Assembly (NCBI GenBank): GCA_036874045.1
Contig: CM072343.1
Span: 1,818,001 to 1,882,000, forward strand
DNA length: 64,000 bases
Origin: Cymodocea nodosa
Lineage: Eukaryota; Streptophyta; Magnoliopsida; Alismatales; Cymodoceaceae
Direction of reading: 5' to 3'
The position numbers and the translations under genes are program-made. Of the stretch, positions 25,827 through 37,670 are shown in pieces. The notes below the pieces were generated by a model that did no database searches, was not told the DNA's origin, and was given only the letters and a program-made list of their open reading frames with translations. Every line of letters starts with the position of its first letter. The stretch's first letter is position 1.

Positions 25827-28800
25827 TCAAGCTTTGGCACATTTTGAAATGTTGGAATCGGAGCAGCTACTGGACCAGAAATGATTATGTCTTGTTTCGG
25901 TAATGGCAATGGAGACATCGTTGGGAAAGAGATCTTGCTTCACAAAAGCATGGAATATAGTTGTCACCAGTAGAATAGTTACGGCAAGAGTGGAGATGGT
26001 AGACAGTGCAACAGCTAGAATTTTAGTTACAGAAGTGTTCACTTCTGCTGCATATGCGATTGTCGCGATAGAAGCCCCTGTCATTGGGAAGGTGTACGCC
26101 CACCATGCTAGTGAAAACCTGGAAGAGACTTAAATTAACAATTGTGAGAAACAAAGTAAGTTACAACTTAACCTTTTTCAATCTAAAACTAAGTGATACC
26201 TGAATCCCCGAAAGAAATTGATCCGAACCGCCTGGATACAAAAAGGAGGGACTCAAACAATGGTCAGAATGAAATAAACATAATCTCGTGGAGCAATTAC
26301 ATATTCAAAGTGATAACAAATTTCATAGAAAATTATTCAGAAGTGATTTAGTGGCAGAGATAACTAGTTTCAATTAAATGAAAACCAAAAGCATGATTAG
26401 GAGTTTCACTTACAAGGGAAAGGTACAAAAATATCGCTATGAAGTAAGCAACTCTTGAAGTATAATCAAAACTCCCAGATATTTCTGCCCATGCAGTGCA
26501 AGCAACGCTGGGTGCTGCTACAAATAGGAAGAATACCGGATGAAGCTCCTTCGGAAGTGTTTCATTTGTAGGAAGTCTCTGGTATAGTGTTACAAATAGC
26601 ACTAAATAATGTGCCAAGCCTATAGAAAAGAAGAACATGGGCCCTTCTTTCAGTCCCATTGATGCACCTAGCAATGCACCGACAAAGTTTCCCACAATAG
26701 ATAAGTGGTTTGATGGATTGGCCACTTTTGAGAGCCTGCGCTGGCCACCAGACATCCATTGTCCGTATATCTTTACTTCAAGGCAAAATATAGGTACCAT
26801 GAGAATATACCAAATAAAACCATGAAGATTATTTACAATTGATGGAGGTACACCAAGTGCCAGGAAGAGGCAGGCTATCCATGGGGCAAAGAAGAAATTA
26901 ACTCGGATAGGGTGATAGTATTCACGGCGAAAGGCTTCAAAATAGAACATAATCTTTAACAAGTAGATGAAGGACACTGTGACCACCAGCATAACTGAAA
27001 TAAACCAAAGAATCAGATTGACAAGAGGAGTGATGTGAAGGAATCTAGTGGAGGAAGTTGTAGCTAATTTCTTCCAAAGGACGGCTTGGCTGCTAATGCC
27101 AAGACAGATACCAAAGGAGGACACTGGGAAACGAAGAAGAAAAGGCCACATTTCATTTTCAGGAAGTGCTGATACCTCTGACTCCTGATAATTAAGAGAA
27201 AATTATTCAGTAAACAATTGATAACAATCCTATGGTTAAAAATAACAATTAAATATCCAAACTTTCAAAGCAGCAGTCTATGATCAAGTTAAAATAGAGT
27301 GACTGCTTTGTAAGAAGTTGCTGTCATTACTTTAAAGTGGGCTAAAAGTGAAAACATAACCATGATTCCATAATAATTTAGTCCTCCTCAAATCATTGTC
27401 AGAGAAATCATAGTTTTTTATACAAATTCTTGATCTGTAAGAGTTCTCATTCAATGATTCTGCTAAGACATTAAAATGTAAACAATCATACATTAGTATA
27501 TACCTTTAATGTGTCCAATTCAGGACCCTTCAGGGCATCAAAAAAGCGATGCACTCGTAAAGGTTCACCTCCTATACCCGGGGAATTGACGGCATCGTTA
27601 TCAGGTTCCTCTGGCTTTCCTCGTAAAGATGATAGCTGCCTCTCTAGTTTGCCAGACAATGTCTTAAAAGAATCAAAGCGCTTGTCCCTGGGGTCATTAT
27701 TACTAAAGCTCTTTTGCTGGCTGTTTGAAGAGCTAGGTTCGTTTCCAGCTGTCACCTTCCTCCCTAAATTATTCAGTGATAGAGGTTGAGAAATGAATTC
27801 TATCTTTTTCTTTTGTGACTTGGTAGGAGGTACATCAAATGAAATACTTGGCTTTCCATTGACGAAGATTTCATTGCTGAACATAACCCTTTTAGCTCCC
27901 TCAGTTTGCAACCTTAAAGGAGAAGCTGGCATGCTCAAGGAAACAGCATGTGAACTATGTTGTTCACTTGATTGTGCAGGAAAATTCTGCACTGCCGTTG
28001 CAGTTGAAGTTTTATCAAAGGTTATTACTTCTATTTCCTGAAAGATCAAAACCATAAATGATATCATTTTATAATGCCTATTTAGCTTTTACAATTTATT
28101 GAACACAACTAAATTCGTGCAGAAGTAGATGTCAACCAAGCTTGTCTATAGAAGTCTTAGCAGTCAAAAGAATGAGAAGATTGCACATTCAACCATTTTG
28201 TAAAACTGAAGTCAATCCAAAAGAAGCACATCGCAAATTCAAAAGCCAAAGGAACCTTCTGATTAGAAAGAGTGAAAAAGTATAGATCATGTTCAAAAGC
28301 TCACCTAATGATGCTATGCTAAAGCTAGCCGGATCTTTGAAAACAAGACTAGCAGAAATAAAATATGTTGCGTAGGGCAAAAGTTCTCACCAAGAACAAA
28401 TATAAACCTACTAAATTTAGATTTTAGGATGTCCCAAAAGGATGGAAAATGGGTGTTATACAGATTGAAGAGAAAAAAGTTAAATGGCCATCATACAGCC
28501 ATTTTTCCATTTGATGGCTGTTTCAACCAAAACGATTGTGTTGAAATCTATTTAACCTTTTTTTTCATTTTTTTAGAATATTAGATTTTAGAGGTAATCA
28601 AAATTTTTCATGATTTATATGATCTTTTGACAATGAGTATCCAAAGCAAATCTTCATCACTCTTCTGTAAAACTTTTTAACATGAAGGGATACTTAAGAG
28701 ATGCTCTTAAAATGCATAAATATTTGAGGTAAAAGGAAATAACTTACTTGTTCTATTAAATTGTTCGAACGTTGATTGCCACTGCTACATAAGCATAAAT

Positions 28801-28921
28801 TATATAAATTGCTCATATTTTCAACATTATCAGTACCATCAGCTATTTCCATAGATAGTGAAAGTTCATCAGGATTGATCTGGTTTGGTGAACCAATAGG
28901 CTCTTTGCTTTTCCTTTCCAT
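25827..28921 (-). CDS. SLAH3-like: S-type anion channel, SLAH2/SLAH3-like (copy 1)
   Basis: Five exons with GT-AG introns, 28748-28921, 27504-28037, 26414-27184, 26200-26231 and 25827-26118, give 600 aa. Residues 1-236 are a hydrophilic cytosolic N-terminus with the SLAH-type SHAVSLSMPASP motif and the block RFDSFKTLSGKLERQLSSLR, the Ser/Thr-rich stretch where kinases act in SLAC/SLAH channels. Residues 237-600 are the SLAC1/TehA pore domain, about ten membrane spans: MWPFLLRFPVSSFGICLG, FYFEAFRREYYHPIRVNFFF, LSIVGNFVGALLGASMG, LHPVFFLFVAAPSVAC, FSLAWWAYTFPMTGAS. The FFLF segment is where the gating Phe of SLAC1 maps. Family members carry nitrate/chloride out through the plasma membrane and are activated by CPK/CIPK/OST1-type kinases. 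SLAH2 and SLAH3 are not separable here. A duplicate lies at 41873-44666. Its last 25 residues differ completely from copy 2. Confidence 0.93.
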
Positions 28922-30062
28922 GAGGGAGAAAACCTATATAATGCAATCAACCTCAACATCATAAAGGCACATCATATCAACTATTGAAGCATAAATAGCA
29001 AATTCAAGAGAATAAATCAAAGGAGAAACTGCTACAAAATACTTATACAGGCACATACATAAAGGCAATAAAGGATATCCTTTTGTTTAAAGTCAATCAT
29101 ACTAATAAGGCACAAAAAATTAGTTCAGACGTGTAATTAATCTCAGTGAAAAACTAACAAAGCAAACCTCACAGCATAGCTCTGTATGAATGAATTTTGT
29201 CCAAAATGCAAGATGGTAGAAGAATGGATTATGATAAAGGCATCAATTTCAATGATTCATTGGTAGAAACAGGCCACCAGTTCCTGAAATCAATACGCAT
29301 GGATAAGAAACACATTTCAGATAAAAAGAAAAATGCATATCCATTCAAATCAAGCAAAGAAATCCATTTTTAGGGAAGAATGAATTCACAATGCATTCAA
29401 ATTTCAAGCAAATATTAACTACGAAAGAAACATTGTTATATACTGAAGAAAGCAAACCAAAGTTACATTGGTAAGCAATAAAAAATTCAAGGTAAGGAAA
29501 GCATACGAAACCATCTCCAACAGAGATTTACCTAAAATATTTTTGTGTTTTGGATTTCTTTTTTCTTTTCAGGTTCTCTAGGTCGCTTGCAGAGCCGGGG
29601 AATCAGACTCAATCACTTGAAGTATCTTTTTAATGTCTAACAATTCAGCAACTTAAGTTCATGGGGTCAAATTTTCATCTACAAACATAAATTCCTCTAT
29701 AAATCTGTACAATTACTTGTGAAATCCCTGGGTTGTTTTCAGACCAGACAAGTCATAACACGAAGTTTAACCCCAAAAAAATGAAACAAAAAATTTTAAA
29801 TTATTACAAGATTCATAAAATGAATTCTCTTGGAACATTGCAACCAACAGAAGTTCAGTCATTGATCTTCTCAATTAATGAAAATCATTCCAGCAGAAAA
29901 GACTAAAAAGCTAATCAAGGCTGAAATTTTAGAGTTGTTGTAAACTACCAAGAAAATGGTGCTGACAAAAATATGATGGCAAGAGTTTAGGGTGTTCCGG
30001 CTTCTACAGTGGGTGCCTTAAAGCAAACAACTAAGAACCAGAGCAATTCCTCCAGAGGCTGT
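28922..30062 (-). promoter_or_regulatory. 5' leader and upstream region of channel copy 1
   Basis: An acceptor (TTGCATTATATAG) puts the leader edge of the first coding exon at 28933, so a 5'-UTR intron is likely. 29957-30062 is similar to 45107-45212 upstream of copy 2, so it is probably a leader exon. Within it, on the minus strand, 29987-30062 reads QPLEELLWFLVVCFKAP, matching a frame in copy 2, but here without an in-frame ATG. No clear TATA box was found on the minus strand. Confidence 0.5.
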
Positions 30063-30990
30063 TTGGTCAGTTTGACATCTATCAGTTGGTAACCTGATGC
30101 TAGAAAAATTTAAGAATACAAATTACAGCACATTGGATGTATGGTAAGTTGGGACATCACTTCACGAAATGTCACCACCACCCCAAGACTCCATTGGCGT
30201 TATTCAGCCCGTCAATCACAAGCATTCCATTGCATAAGCACAACGGTCAATCATGATCCTTCTGGAAGGGCAGAGTTCATCTATAAAAGCAGACGACCAG
30301 CCTCCTGTTGGGGGAGGACAGGTAGATCCCATCACCAGACAGATCCTCAATCTTCTCTACTCAAACCCACCTACACACCATCACTCCCCAACGCCATCGC
30401 CACTTCTACCTCCCTTTCTTCATCCAAACAGGCAACACCATCACCACCACTTCCCTCTCCTCTATCAAAGCAGAGCATCATTCTCCGTCCACAAATCCAA
30501 ACTTTTTCCACCAGCATTCTCGGTTCATTGCACATCTACCTTCCTAATCAAAACTCTTCCCAATTTCCCCACCTCTTAAGCAGAGTTCTATGTACAAGTT
30601 CTTCTGCTTTAAGACCTTTCATCACTGATGTCACCTTCACCACTTCCTTTCTAGACAATCTTGACAGTCGCCATTTTCAATTGATTCTCCACCAGCAAGC
30701 TTTCTCTAACCAACTAAAGAACTGCACTCATAATCTCAGCAGAAGGAGACTAACATCATCGAAACAACCATCACACTGACGAAGGCATGCCAACGTCATT
30801 GAAGTAGGCATCCATTCCAACCCAACACAAGCGACCAAGTACTATTCATTTATTTTTTGCTACTATAAAGTTCTGTGATTATGAAATGTCATATATCAAG
30901 ATTTTGTGCATCCATGTTTCAGAAATATTACATGTATAACTTGTGTAAAATCATGTTGATGAATTTTGTAGTTGCATGAAGTAGAAGAAA
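30063..30990. other. Region with plus-strand TATA-like box and proline/serine/histidine-rich open frames
   Basis: CTATAAAAGC at about 30280 on the plus strand precedes a C-rich stretch with two overlapping open frames (30141-30779 and 30253-30579). Both are low-complexity and match no family I know. A promoter of a repeat element is as likely as a gene. It runs directly into the minisatellite. Confidence 0.3.
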
Positions 30991-30999
30991 AACATATCA

Positions 31000-32330
31000 T
31001 ACAAATATGGGTGACACAACTTCATATAAAATATGATCTTACATAAAAATACATCAAAAGATCATATATAAAATCAATCATACAGCCCTTTATAAAAAAT
31101 TATTGTATAACTAAAGTATATTTTAGTTATAGGTTATATAACGTCATGAAAAATATATCATACAACCTTATAAAAAATATATATATCACATCAAAATCTA
31201 TTATATAACCTTGCATAAAAATATATCATATAACTTACATATTACATGAAATATAATGCTGCATATCACATGTTTTATCATATATCATAAGAAGAAAATA
31301 TAAGTTTTATCATGTCTGAACATATTCCATGCAAAATATACATGCTATATCATACCTTACATGAAAATTGCATCTTGCATCATATTCACATGTCTCGTCA
31401 TATTTCATATAAAAATACAAAATTCTATGTTTTATCATCTTATATAAAAATCCATATTTTATCATCTTTTATAAAAATCCATGTTTATCATCTCATATAA
31501 AAAACTGTGTTTTTTTGTCTTTTATAAAAATCCATGTTTTATCATATTTTCTAAAAATCCATGTTTATCATTTTATATAAAAATCGATGTTTTATCATCT
31601 TCTATATATAAAAATCCATGTTTATCATCTTTCATATAAAAATCCATCTTATTATATTTATCATGTTTCATGTAGAAATGCATGTTTCACATTTCATATA
31701 AGAATGCATGTTTTACCATATTTCATGTAAAAATCAATGTTTTATCATATTTCATGTAAAAATGTGTGTTTTATCACATTTCATGTAAAAATGTGTGTTT
31801 TATCACATTTCATGTAAAAATGTGTGTTTTATCACATTTCACATAAAAATTCATATTCATCACATTTCACGTAAAATCTGTATTCATCACATTTCATGTA
31901 AAATCTATATTCATCACATTTCAAGTAAAATCCATGTTTTATCATATTCCATAAGAAAACTCATGCTTTATCTTATTTCATACAAAAATGCATGTTCTAT
32001 CATATTTCACATTTCATCATATCTCATATGAAAATTGCGTTTTTTGTCATGTTCCATAAAAAGTACTTGTTTCATCATACTTCATATAAGAAATGCATGG
32101 TTTATTATTTGCCATATAAGACATGCACATTTCACAATTTTCATGTTAAAATTAGACATTGCATGGCACTTCATAAAAATGCATACTCCATGCTATGCCA
32201 TATAAAAATCTTCAGCTTCATGAAAATTTCATAAAATAAAGGTTTCATATACAAAAATATCTAGTCATAAAGATATTTGTCACGTAATTTCACAAAAATC
32301 CTTAATGACATGTAATATCACAAAGGTGTA
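31000..32330. repeat. AT-rich minisatellite, unit about 28-31 bp
   Basis: Dozens of imperfect copies of a unit such as TGTTTTATCATATTTCATGT followed by AAAAATG. The best-conserved units are at 31740-31850, where three neighbours share GTGTGTTTTATCACATTTCA. Copies decay outward in both directions. Open frames within it (31312-31500, 31795-32234; HISYKN-like peptide repeats) are by-products. Confidence 0.9.
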
Positions 32331-32754
32331 CAATTTTAGGTTACTTTGTTTTCAAAAGAATCTATAACAGCATATCATACCATATAAAATACATGAAGTC
32401 ACTTGTTTGTAAGTAAAATAATATAAGTTTATCCAATTTTACCAATGTCTATTTCCATACATGCATTCCAGGGGTCTTCTATTTCATGTCTACAAGTTCA
32501 TCGCATACACCATGTCATGAATGCATATCACACTCATATTAACTTAATTGCTGCTACACCATGATTAGAACATGTGAACACTTAGAGCACTTCTCATCAA
32601 TCGCACCTACACATGAATAAGAGATAACTTCAAGATCATTGCATCTCATCTAGCTTTAATAGATCCATTCCTTTCATCTATTCATTTCTTCTTTATCTAC
32701 TTCATCCTAAGTGGGTCTCATAATGTGCATTTACACCTACTACCAAGTACTTAC

Positions 32755-32860
32755 TCTTATAAGAACTTTGAAGTTAATTGTATTTGGACGTCAGCCAAAC
32801 CAAGATGGGTGACCATCTGGGAAGTTCTCGTGCCTATGGGTAGAAGAGGTCGAGTAATTC
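32755..32860 (+). repeat. 5S rRNA-derived segment (pseudogene or 5S-bearing retroelement LTR)
   Basis: GAACTTTGAAGTTAATTGTA, then GATGGGTGACCATCTGGGAA and GTTCTCGTG follow plant 5S rRNA in order and spacing (AACTCCGAAGTTAAGC, then GATGGGTGACCTCCTGGGAA, then GTCCTCGTG). The internal C-box region is well kept, the A-box region is eroded, and the 5' third of 5S is not recognisable. Cassandra-type TRIM elements carry such 5S sequence in their LTRs; I found no clear Cassandra LTR ends, so an isolated 5S pseudogene remains possible. Confidence 0.75.
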
Positions 32861-33099
32861 AAACCTATAAGATGCTTAACACCTTTTTCATATGTATTCT
32901 CTTTATAATTAAACTAAGTGGTAACTTAAAATTTTTACCTTATTCATTATAGAATATAAAAGTAAAGGTTGTTGTTCTGTGAACTTACACTCGAACCTAA
33001 TGATCTTGTGATTTGATAGTGATCCTGTAGGATAGATCGATCAATCCCTTTCGATACTAGAAATAAAATATGTATCAGTATCAATTTTTTAATCCTTGG

Positions 33100-33590
33100 T
33101 ATTATCTAAAAAGTCTAGAAAGTAAAGTTTGAAAAGTAATAAAGAAGTTTCTACATGATGGAAATTTCAAAAAATAATTCTGAACCTTTTTAGTACAAAT
33201 ATTGAGGTTTTTTAATTTTCTCTTTTCCTCCCTTAGAAAGTCTCATGAAAAGTTCAAAAAGTAATATAATTTTTAATAATAAAAATAAAATTTAATATTG
33301 ATATTTTATACATTTATATTTAATTTATGCATTTTTATTAATATTAATATTTAATATTTGTATTTGATGTTAATATTAAATTTTATTGATAATAATATTT
33401 AATACTTTATTTTAAAAATAAAATTTAGAATTTATTTTTATTTTTATTTTTATTTTAAATTACTGATTTTCTATGATGTGTAGAAACAATTCTTTTTCTT
33501 TCTTGACTTTTTGTACTTTCTGTCTTTTGACTTTCCTAACTTTCTTTTCTTAACTTTCCATTATATACAAATAGACCCTTTCTAGATCAA
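33100..33590. mobile_element. MITE-like inverted-repeat element
   Basis: Left AAAAAGTCTAGAAAGTAAAG, continuing to TTTCTACATGATGGAAATTT, is mirrored on the right by AAATCAGTA-side text ending CTTTCTTGACTTTTTGTACT: the inverse of 33440-33510 reads TTTCTACACATCATAGAAAA. The core is AT-rich. No target duplication was confirmed. Confidence 0.45.
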
Positions 33591-33599
33591 TTTGCAATG

Positions 33600-35290
33600 A
33601 TTGCTTCTTCCTTCCGTGGTTGTAAACATGGAAGGAGAGGTCACAAGGGTAGTCAGTCTACACATTGACAACAATTTGGCAAGACTAGACACCATTCTAA
33701 CAAGTGTTGAGATAAGTATAGCGAATCACAATAGACACATGTTACCGTTGAGTTTTCTTAGCTTGGCATGGTGACTATTTAGCAAAGTATGAATTTTTTA
33801 GTACTAGGTCTTAGATTCTGTTACCATGAGTGTTCAAGCTTCTACCTCAAGTACTAGTACCCTTGTTACTATGCTTTTACAAATAACTCTTAGATTATAG
33901 ATACTAGCACTTTCTCACACAAGAAGTCAGATACATCTACCTTTTTTGATATCTCTTCTACTGTTTATGATATATCCATCGTTGCCATTGTTGACAATTC
34001 TTCATACCCTATATCTAGACAAGGGGTTGATCAAATCTTTTCTCAACTAAGGTTGGACAATGTCCTATATGTACTTGATTTTCCTACCAATCTATTATCT
34101 ATTAGTGTTATTATTACTCAATTAAAATGTTCTATAACTTTTTTCCCCTTTCATTGTATTTTTTAGGATTTATAAATAGGAAAGAGAATTGGTTTGAAAT
34201 ATAAGCAAGACAATGTGATGTACCTGTTTGTTCATGGCAAAGTACCAAGTGGTTTGTAAGCTTTGATGTCTATAATAGAGCTATTGATCCTATCACACTA
34301 TTGGTTAGGGCACCTCTCATACAAGAAACTTTAAGAAGCTCTTTCTTGAGTCTTTGTTGTTCCTTTTGATTATCAGTCTTGTCAATTAAATAAGCGCACA
34401 TGCTATCTTTAAAAGTCAACATCCAGTGTCTAGTAAGAATCCTTTCAGCCTATTTATTATGATGTATGAGGTCTGAGTCATGTGTCATCTGTTTCAAGTC
34501 ATCATTATTATCTAATTTTTATTGATAATTTTTGTGTTTCTTAGGTTTTAAGTCCCTTTCTAAGATGCATCCTCCACATTACTTGAGGATCTATGAAAGT
34601 ATAGAAGGTCAATTGAAAAGCTAATATATTTGATCATTACCAGACCAGATATAGTTCATGCAGTGAATCTTTTTAGTCAATTTATGCATGAACCTAGAAA
34701 AGTTAATTGCAAAGGGCAATTTGTGTTCTAACTTATTTTAAGAAGACTCCAAGGAAAAGACTTATTTATGAGAAGCATGATCGTTAACAAGTAGAAAGAT
34801 ACTTACATTCTAGTTATGTAGGTGGTAAAAGAAATATAAAATCTGGTTCTAATTTTTGTACTTACATAAAAGACAATTTAGTTACATGACAAAGCAAGAA
34901 GAAAAGTGTGATTTCTCGATCAAGTAAAAAAATAGCATATCAATCAATGACTCTTACAAGATTACAAACATTCCCACATTCCATGAAAGGACAAAGCATA
35001 TAGGGATTGGTTGTCATTTTGTACCAAATATGATGATGACTTAATTTCTGTTTGATGTACTTAACTTTCAGATCAACTTAAAGATATTTTCACCAAAGAC
35101 TTGAGTGTAAGAATTTTTAAAAATTTGCATATTAAGCTAGGCATGTTTCACATATATGCACTAGCTTGAAAGAGAATGTTAGATGTAGGGCAATAAGTTG
35201 TGTTCTATGATCTCATGTTACGTGGGCAATGTGGGTAATCAGATATCAATTTATGGTGGGATATTCCTCGACCTATGTATATATATCTTG
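33600..35290 (+). mobile_element. Decayed Copia retrotransposon relic, plus strand
   Basis: Broken translation gives Copia domains in order. GAG-pre-integrase region: QLRLDNVLYVLDFPTNLLSI followed by ITQLKC and IGKRIGLKYK. Reverse-transcriptase end: LIYLIITRPDIVHAVNLFSQ. RNase H: YVGGKRNIKSGSNFCTY, then NLVT and KKKSVISRSSKKIAYQSMT. C-terminus: DQLKDIFTKDLSVRIF and LHIKLGM. A purine tract near 35170 precedes a possible 3' LTR start (TTAGATGTAGGGC, about 35179). Most of integrase and RT is missing. Non-functional. Confidence 0.85.
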
Positions 35291-36300
35291 TAACTCTTTT
35301 TTATTTTTTTGATGCCACTTTTTACCCAAACACAGCGTAAAACGAAACTCATGTAGTAAACAAAGGCAGGTGGGAAAAAAGTACCAAACACAAATACGAA
35401 AGGTCAAACGATATTCGCTTGTTCTCCTAAGGTGGAATAGAAGAACATGAAGACGTGAAGGCGACAAACGATCACGGACCCATATATACACACGGACGTA
35501 TCATTCAGATAGATTGAGAAAAATAAATCCAAACATTTTCCTATCCATACAACTAGATCAGTGGTATGGACGTCAGGTTGGGTATGGAAATTACATTTAT
35601 TTAATGCGCAGGGCAGATTATTCGAACGACGACAGTGAGTCTTATCCCAGAATTCTAATGGAAGAAGCATCCTGTGTGGTGGTGATCCATGGACCCAAAT
35701 CGCAGCATTTATCGGAAACCACGGAATCCATGAAAGCGGAAAACAAGAGCCAGAGCAATTAAACAAACACATGGCGTACAGGACGGTGTATTTGATTGCA
35801 GCCGATGTAGCTTAGCTGTAGACAGATGGGAGGAAAGGGAGGATCGGCGTACCTTCCTCCTTCGGCAGGAGACGATGGCAGCCAGCAGAAACGGAGGGGC
35901 AGGGAAGAGCAAGCAGGTCGTGGTTGGGCGCGTGAGGGAGCTCTTCTGTGGGCATCTGATGTTGTCAGGGCCTCATAATAAACCTCCGTGGTCGATGATT
36001 GATGGTGTCGTGGGGAGGTAAAAGACGATCGAATTTGAACATATTCTTAAAGGACCGATACCCGATTTCTGTTGACGATCGAGCGATCAATAGACGTCAG
36101 CCTTCAACGATTCCTTCTCTAATTCTGGAAAGAAGGAAAGATCTCGACGGAGCCGCGTGCTCCGGCGAACACGTACCCCAGCTACGAGCAGTGGTCGGAG
36201 CCTCCAAGACTTCGACCTTTTCGACGCCCAAGTGTCGAGTTTGGCGCCAGAAACAGGAGAGAAGTTCTGCCGTTTTACGGGGACTTCCGTTCCCCGTCAA
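35291..36300. other. GC-richer island with short open frames, gene status unclear
   Basis: 35800-36300 is clearly less AT-rich than its surroundings. A 48-codon plus-strand frame starts at 35875 (MAASRNGGAGKSKQ). On the minus strand a frame starting MPTEELPHAPNHDLL runs into a good donor (GAGGAAG|GTACGCC) near 35850, so a first exon of an unidentified minus-strand transcript is possible. No downstream exon could be assigned. Confidence 0.25.
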
Positions 36301-37239
36301 TTTTCTTTATATATATATATATATATTTTTTTTTTTTTTAAAAAATCGTTCTTTCGGTTGGTGTTCTTTCTCTTATTATCAACAAAATATATTATGAACT
36401 AAAATTAACGTTGCGTTAGTTTTGCATCGTACTTATTAAAACCGTGATCTTTAGAACTTGATTATGAAAAATTACCTTCACTCTGAGATATCCGTCATTA
36501 TGTGCTTAATTAAACGATACAAATGGTTACCGATATAATCTCGAAATTGCTTTTTCTAAACTTATCACAATTTTGCCGTCGTAATTAATCATTATTTCAG
36601 GCTAACACGGCCCCATTTTGAAAAACAGGAACTGTTATGTTCCAGACACAAGATTTGGTGTTTTCTAATTATCAAGTGTGAAATTTGCAGAAACAAGAAA
36701 AAATTTAAGTACGAGGCATAATTAAAGTAAACTTACCAATTCTCCATTTCTTTTTTCTTTTTTTAAAATCCAGGTTGGCACCTAACGTGGCGATGGTGAC
36801 GGCCATACCTCCGTGCATGTATTATTCATCTATTGTCTTCCATAAGATCGACGAGAGTGTCCCGGTTGGTACTCATCCGTCGTCCGGTAAAGCAATTGTA
36901 GTGCGACGAAGCAGAAAGCGACGTTCAGAAGAGGACCGGAGTAGCCGGTGAGCATCGCGTCGCCTTCTGTTGAGCCTTCAAGGGTGTTAAATAAGACTCG
37001 GCAGAAGTTTTAGCGGTATATCACAAGTTGAAGATAAAGACAAAAAAAAAGCAACGATAAATCTACAGAAATAGAAGTTGCAAAATAAATAACATATAAC
37101 ATCAAACGTCGGCCAACATGTGCATTCTCGATATTTCTAGATCCAAGGTGACTTTTCCAAAATAATTTAAATGATCTATACCCATATATAAGATAATTTG
37201 TAAAATATCATTTCTTATATAGGAGCATAAATATGATTT
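36301..37239. other. Intergenic, starts with a TA/T microsatellite
   Basis: A (TA)n tract followed by a T13 run at about 36308-36341; then unique-looking DNA without a supported gene. Confidence 0.5.
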
Positions 37240-37670
37240 TTATATGTGCAAACGGTTTATACTCTTATTTAAGAGTATTGAATATATTATATATATATTT
37301 ATATGTAAACAATTTATTTTTATATATGTAAATAGTTTATACCTTTGTTTAGGAGTATTGAATATATTTATATATATCTTTGTATGCAAATAGTTTATAC
37401 TCTTGTTTAGGAGTATTGAGTATATTTGCATATTTTATATGTAAATAGTTTATACTCTTATTTAGGAGTATTGAATATATTTTATTTATGTTTATATGTA
37501 AAAATTTATACTGTTGTTTAAGAGTATTGAATATATCTATATATATGTAAATAGTTTATACTCTTATTTAGGAGTATTTAATATATTTTATATATTTTTT
37601 TATATCAAAACATAAATTTTTATAGATAGTTTATACTCATATCCAAGAGTAATGAATATCCTTTATATAT
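37240..37670. repeat. Minisatellite, unit about 55-60 bp, seven units
   Basis: Units share AATAGTTTATACTCTTATTT then AGGAGTATTGAATATATT, followed by a variable TATATA spacer. Starts fall near 37250, 37330, 37385, 37440, 37497, 37545 and 37625, with outer units more diverged. The TTTATACTC / GAGTAT words form a small hairpin in each unit. Confidence 0.85.

Noticed and set aside
30141..30779. 212-codon plus-strand ORF
   Set aside because: Ser/Pro/His/Thr-rich low complexity, a second overlapping frame is also open, and there is no recognisable domain. Kept only as an unclear region.
31312..32234. Several ORFs with HIS-YK-type peptide repeats
   Set aside because: They are translations of the minisatellite.
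32740..32880. Functional 5S rRNA gene
   Set aside because: The 5' third is unrecognisable and the A-box region is eroded, so it is a derived copy.
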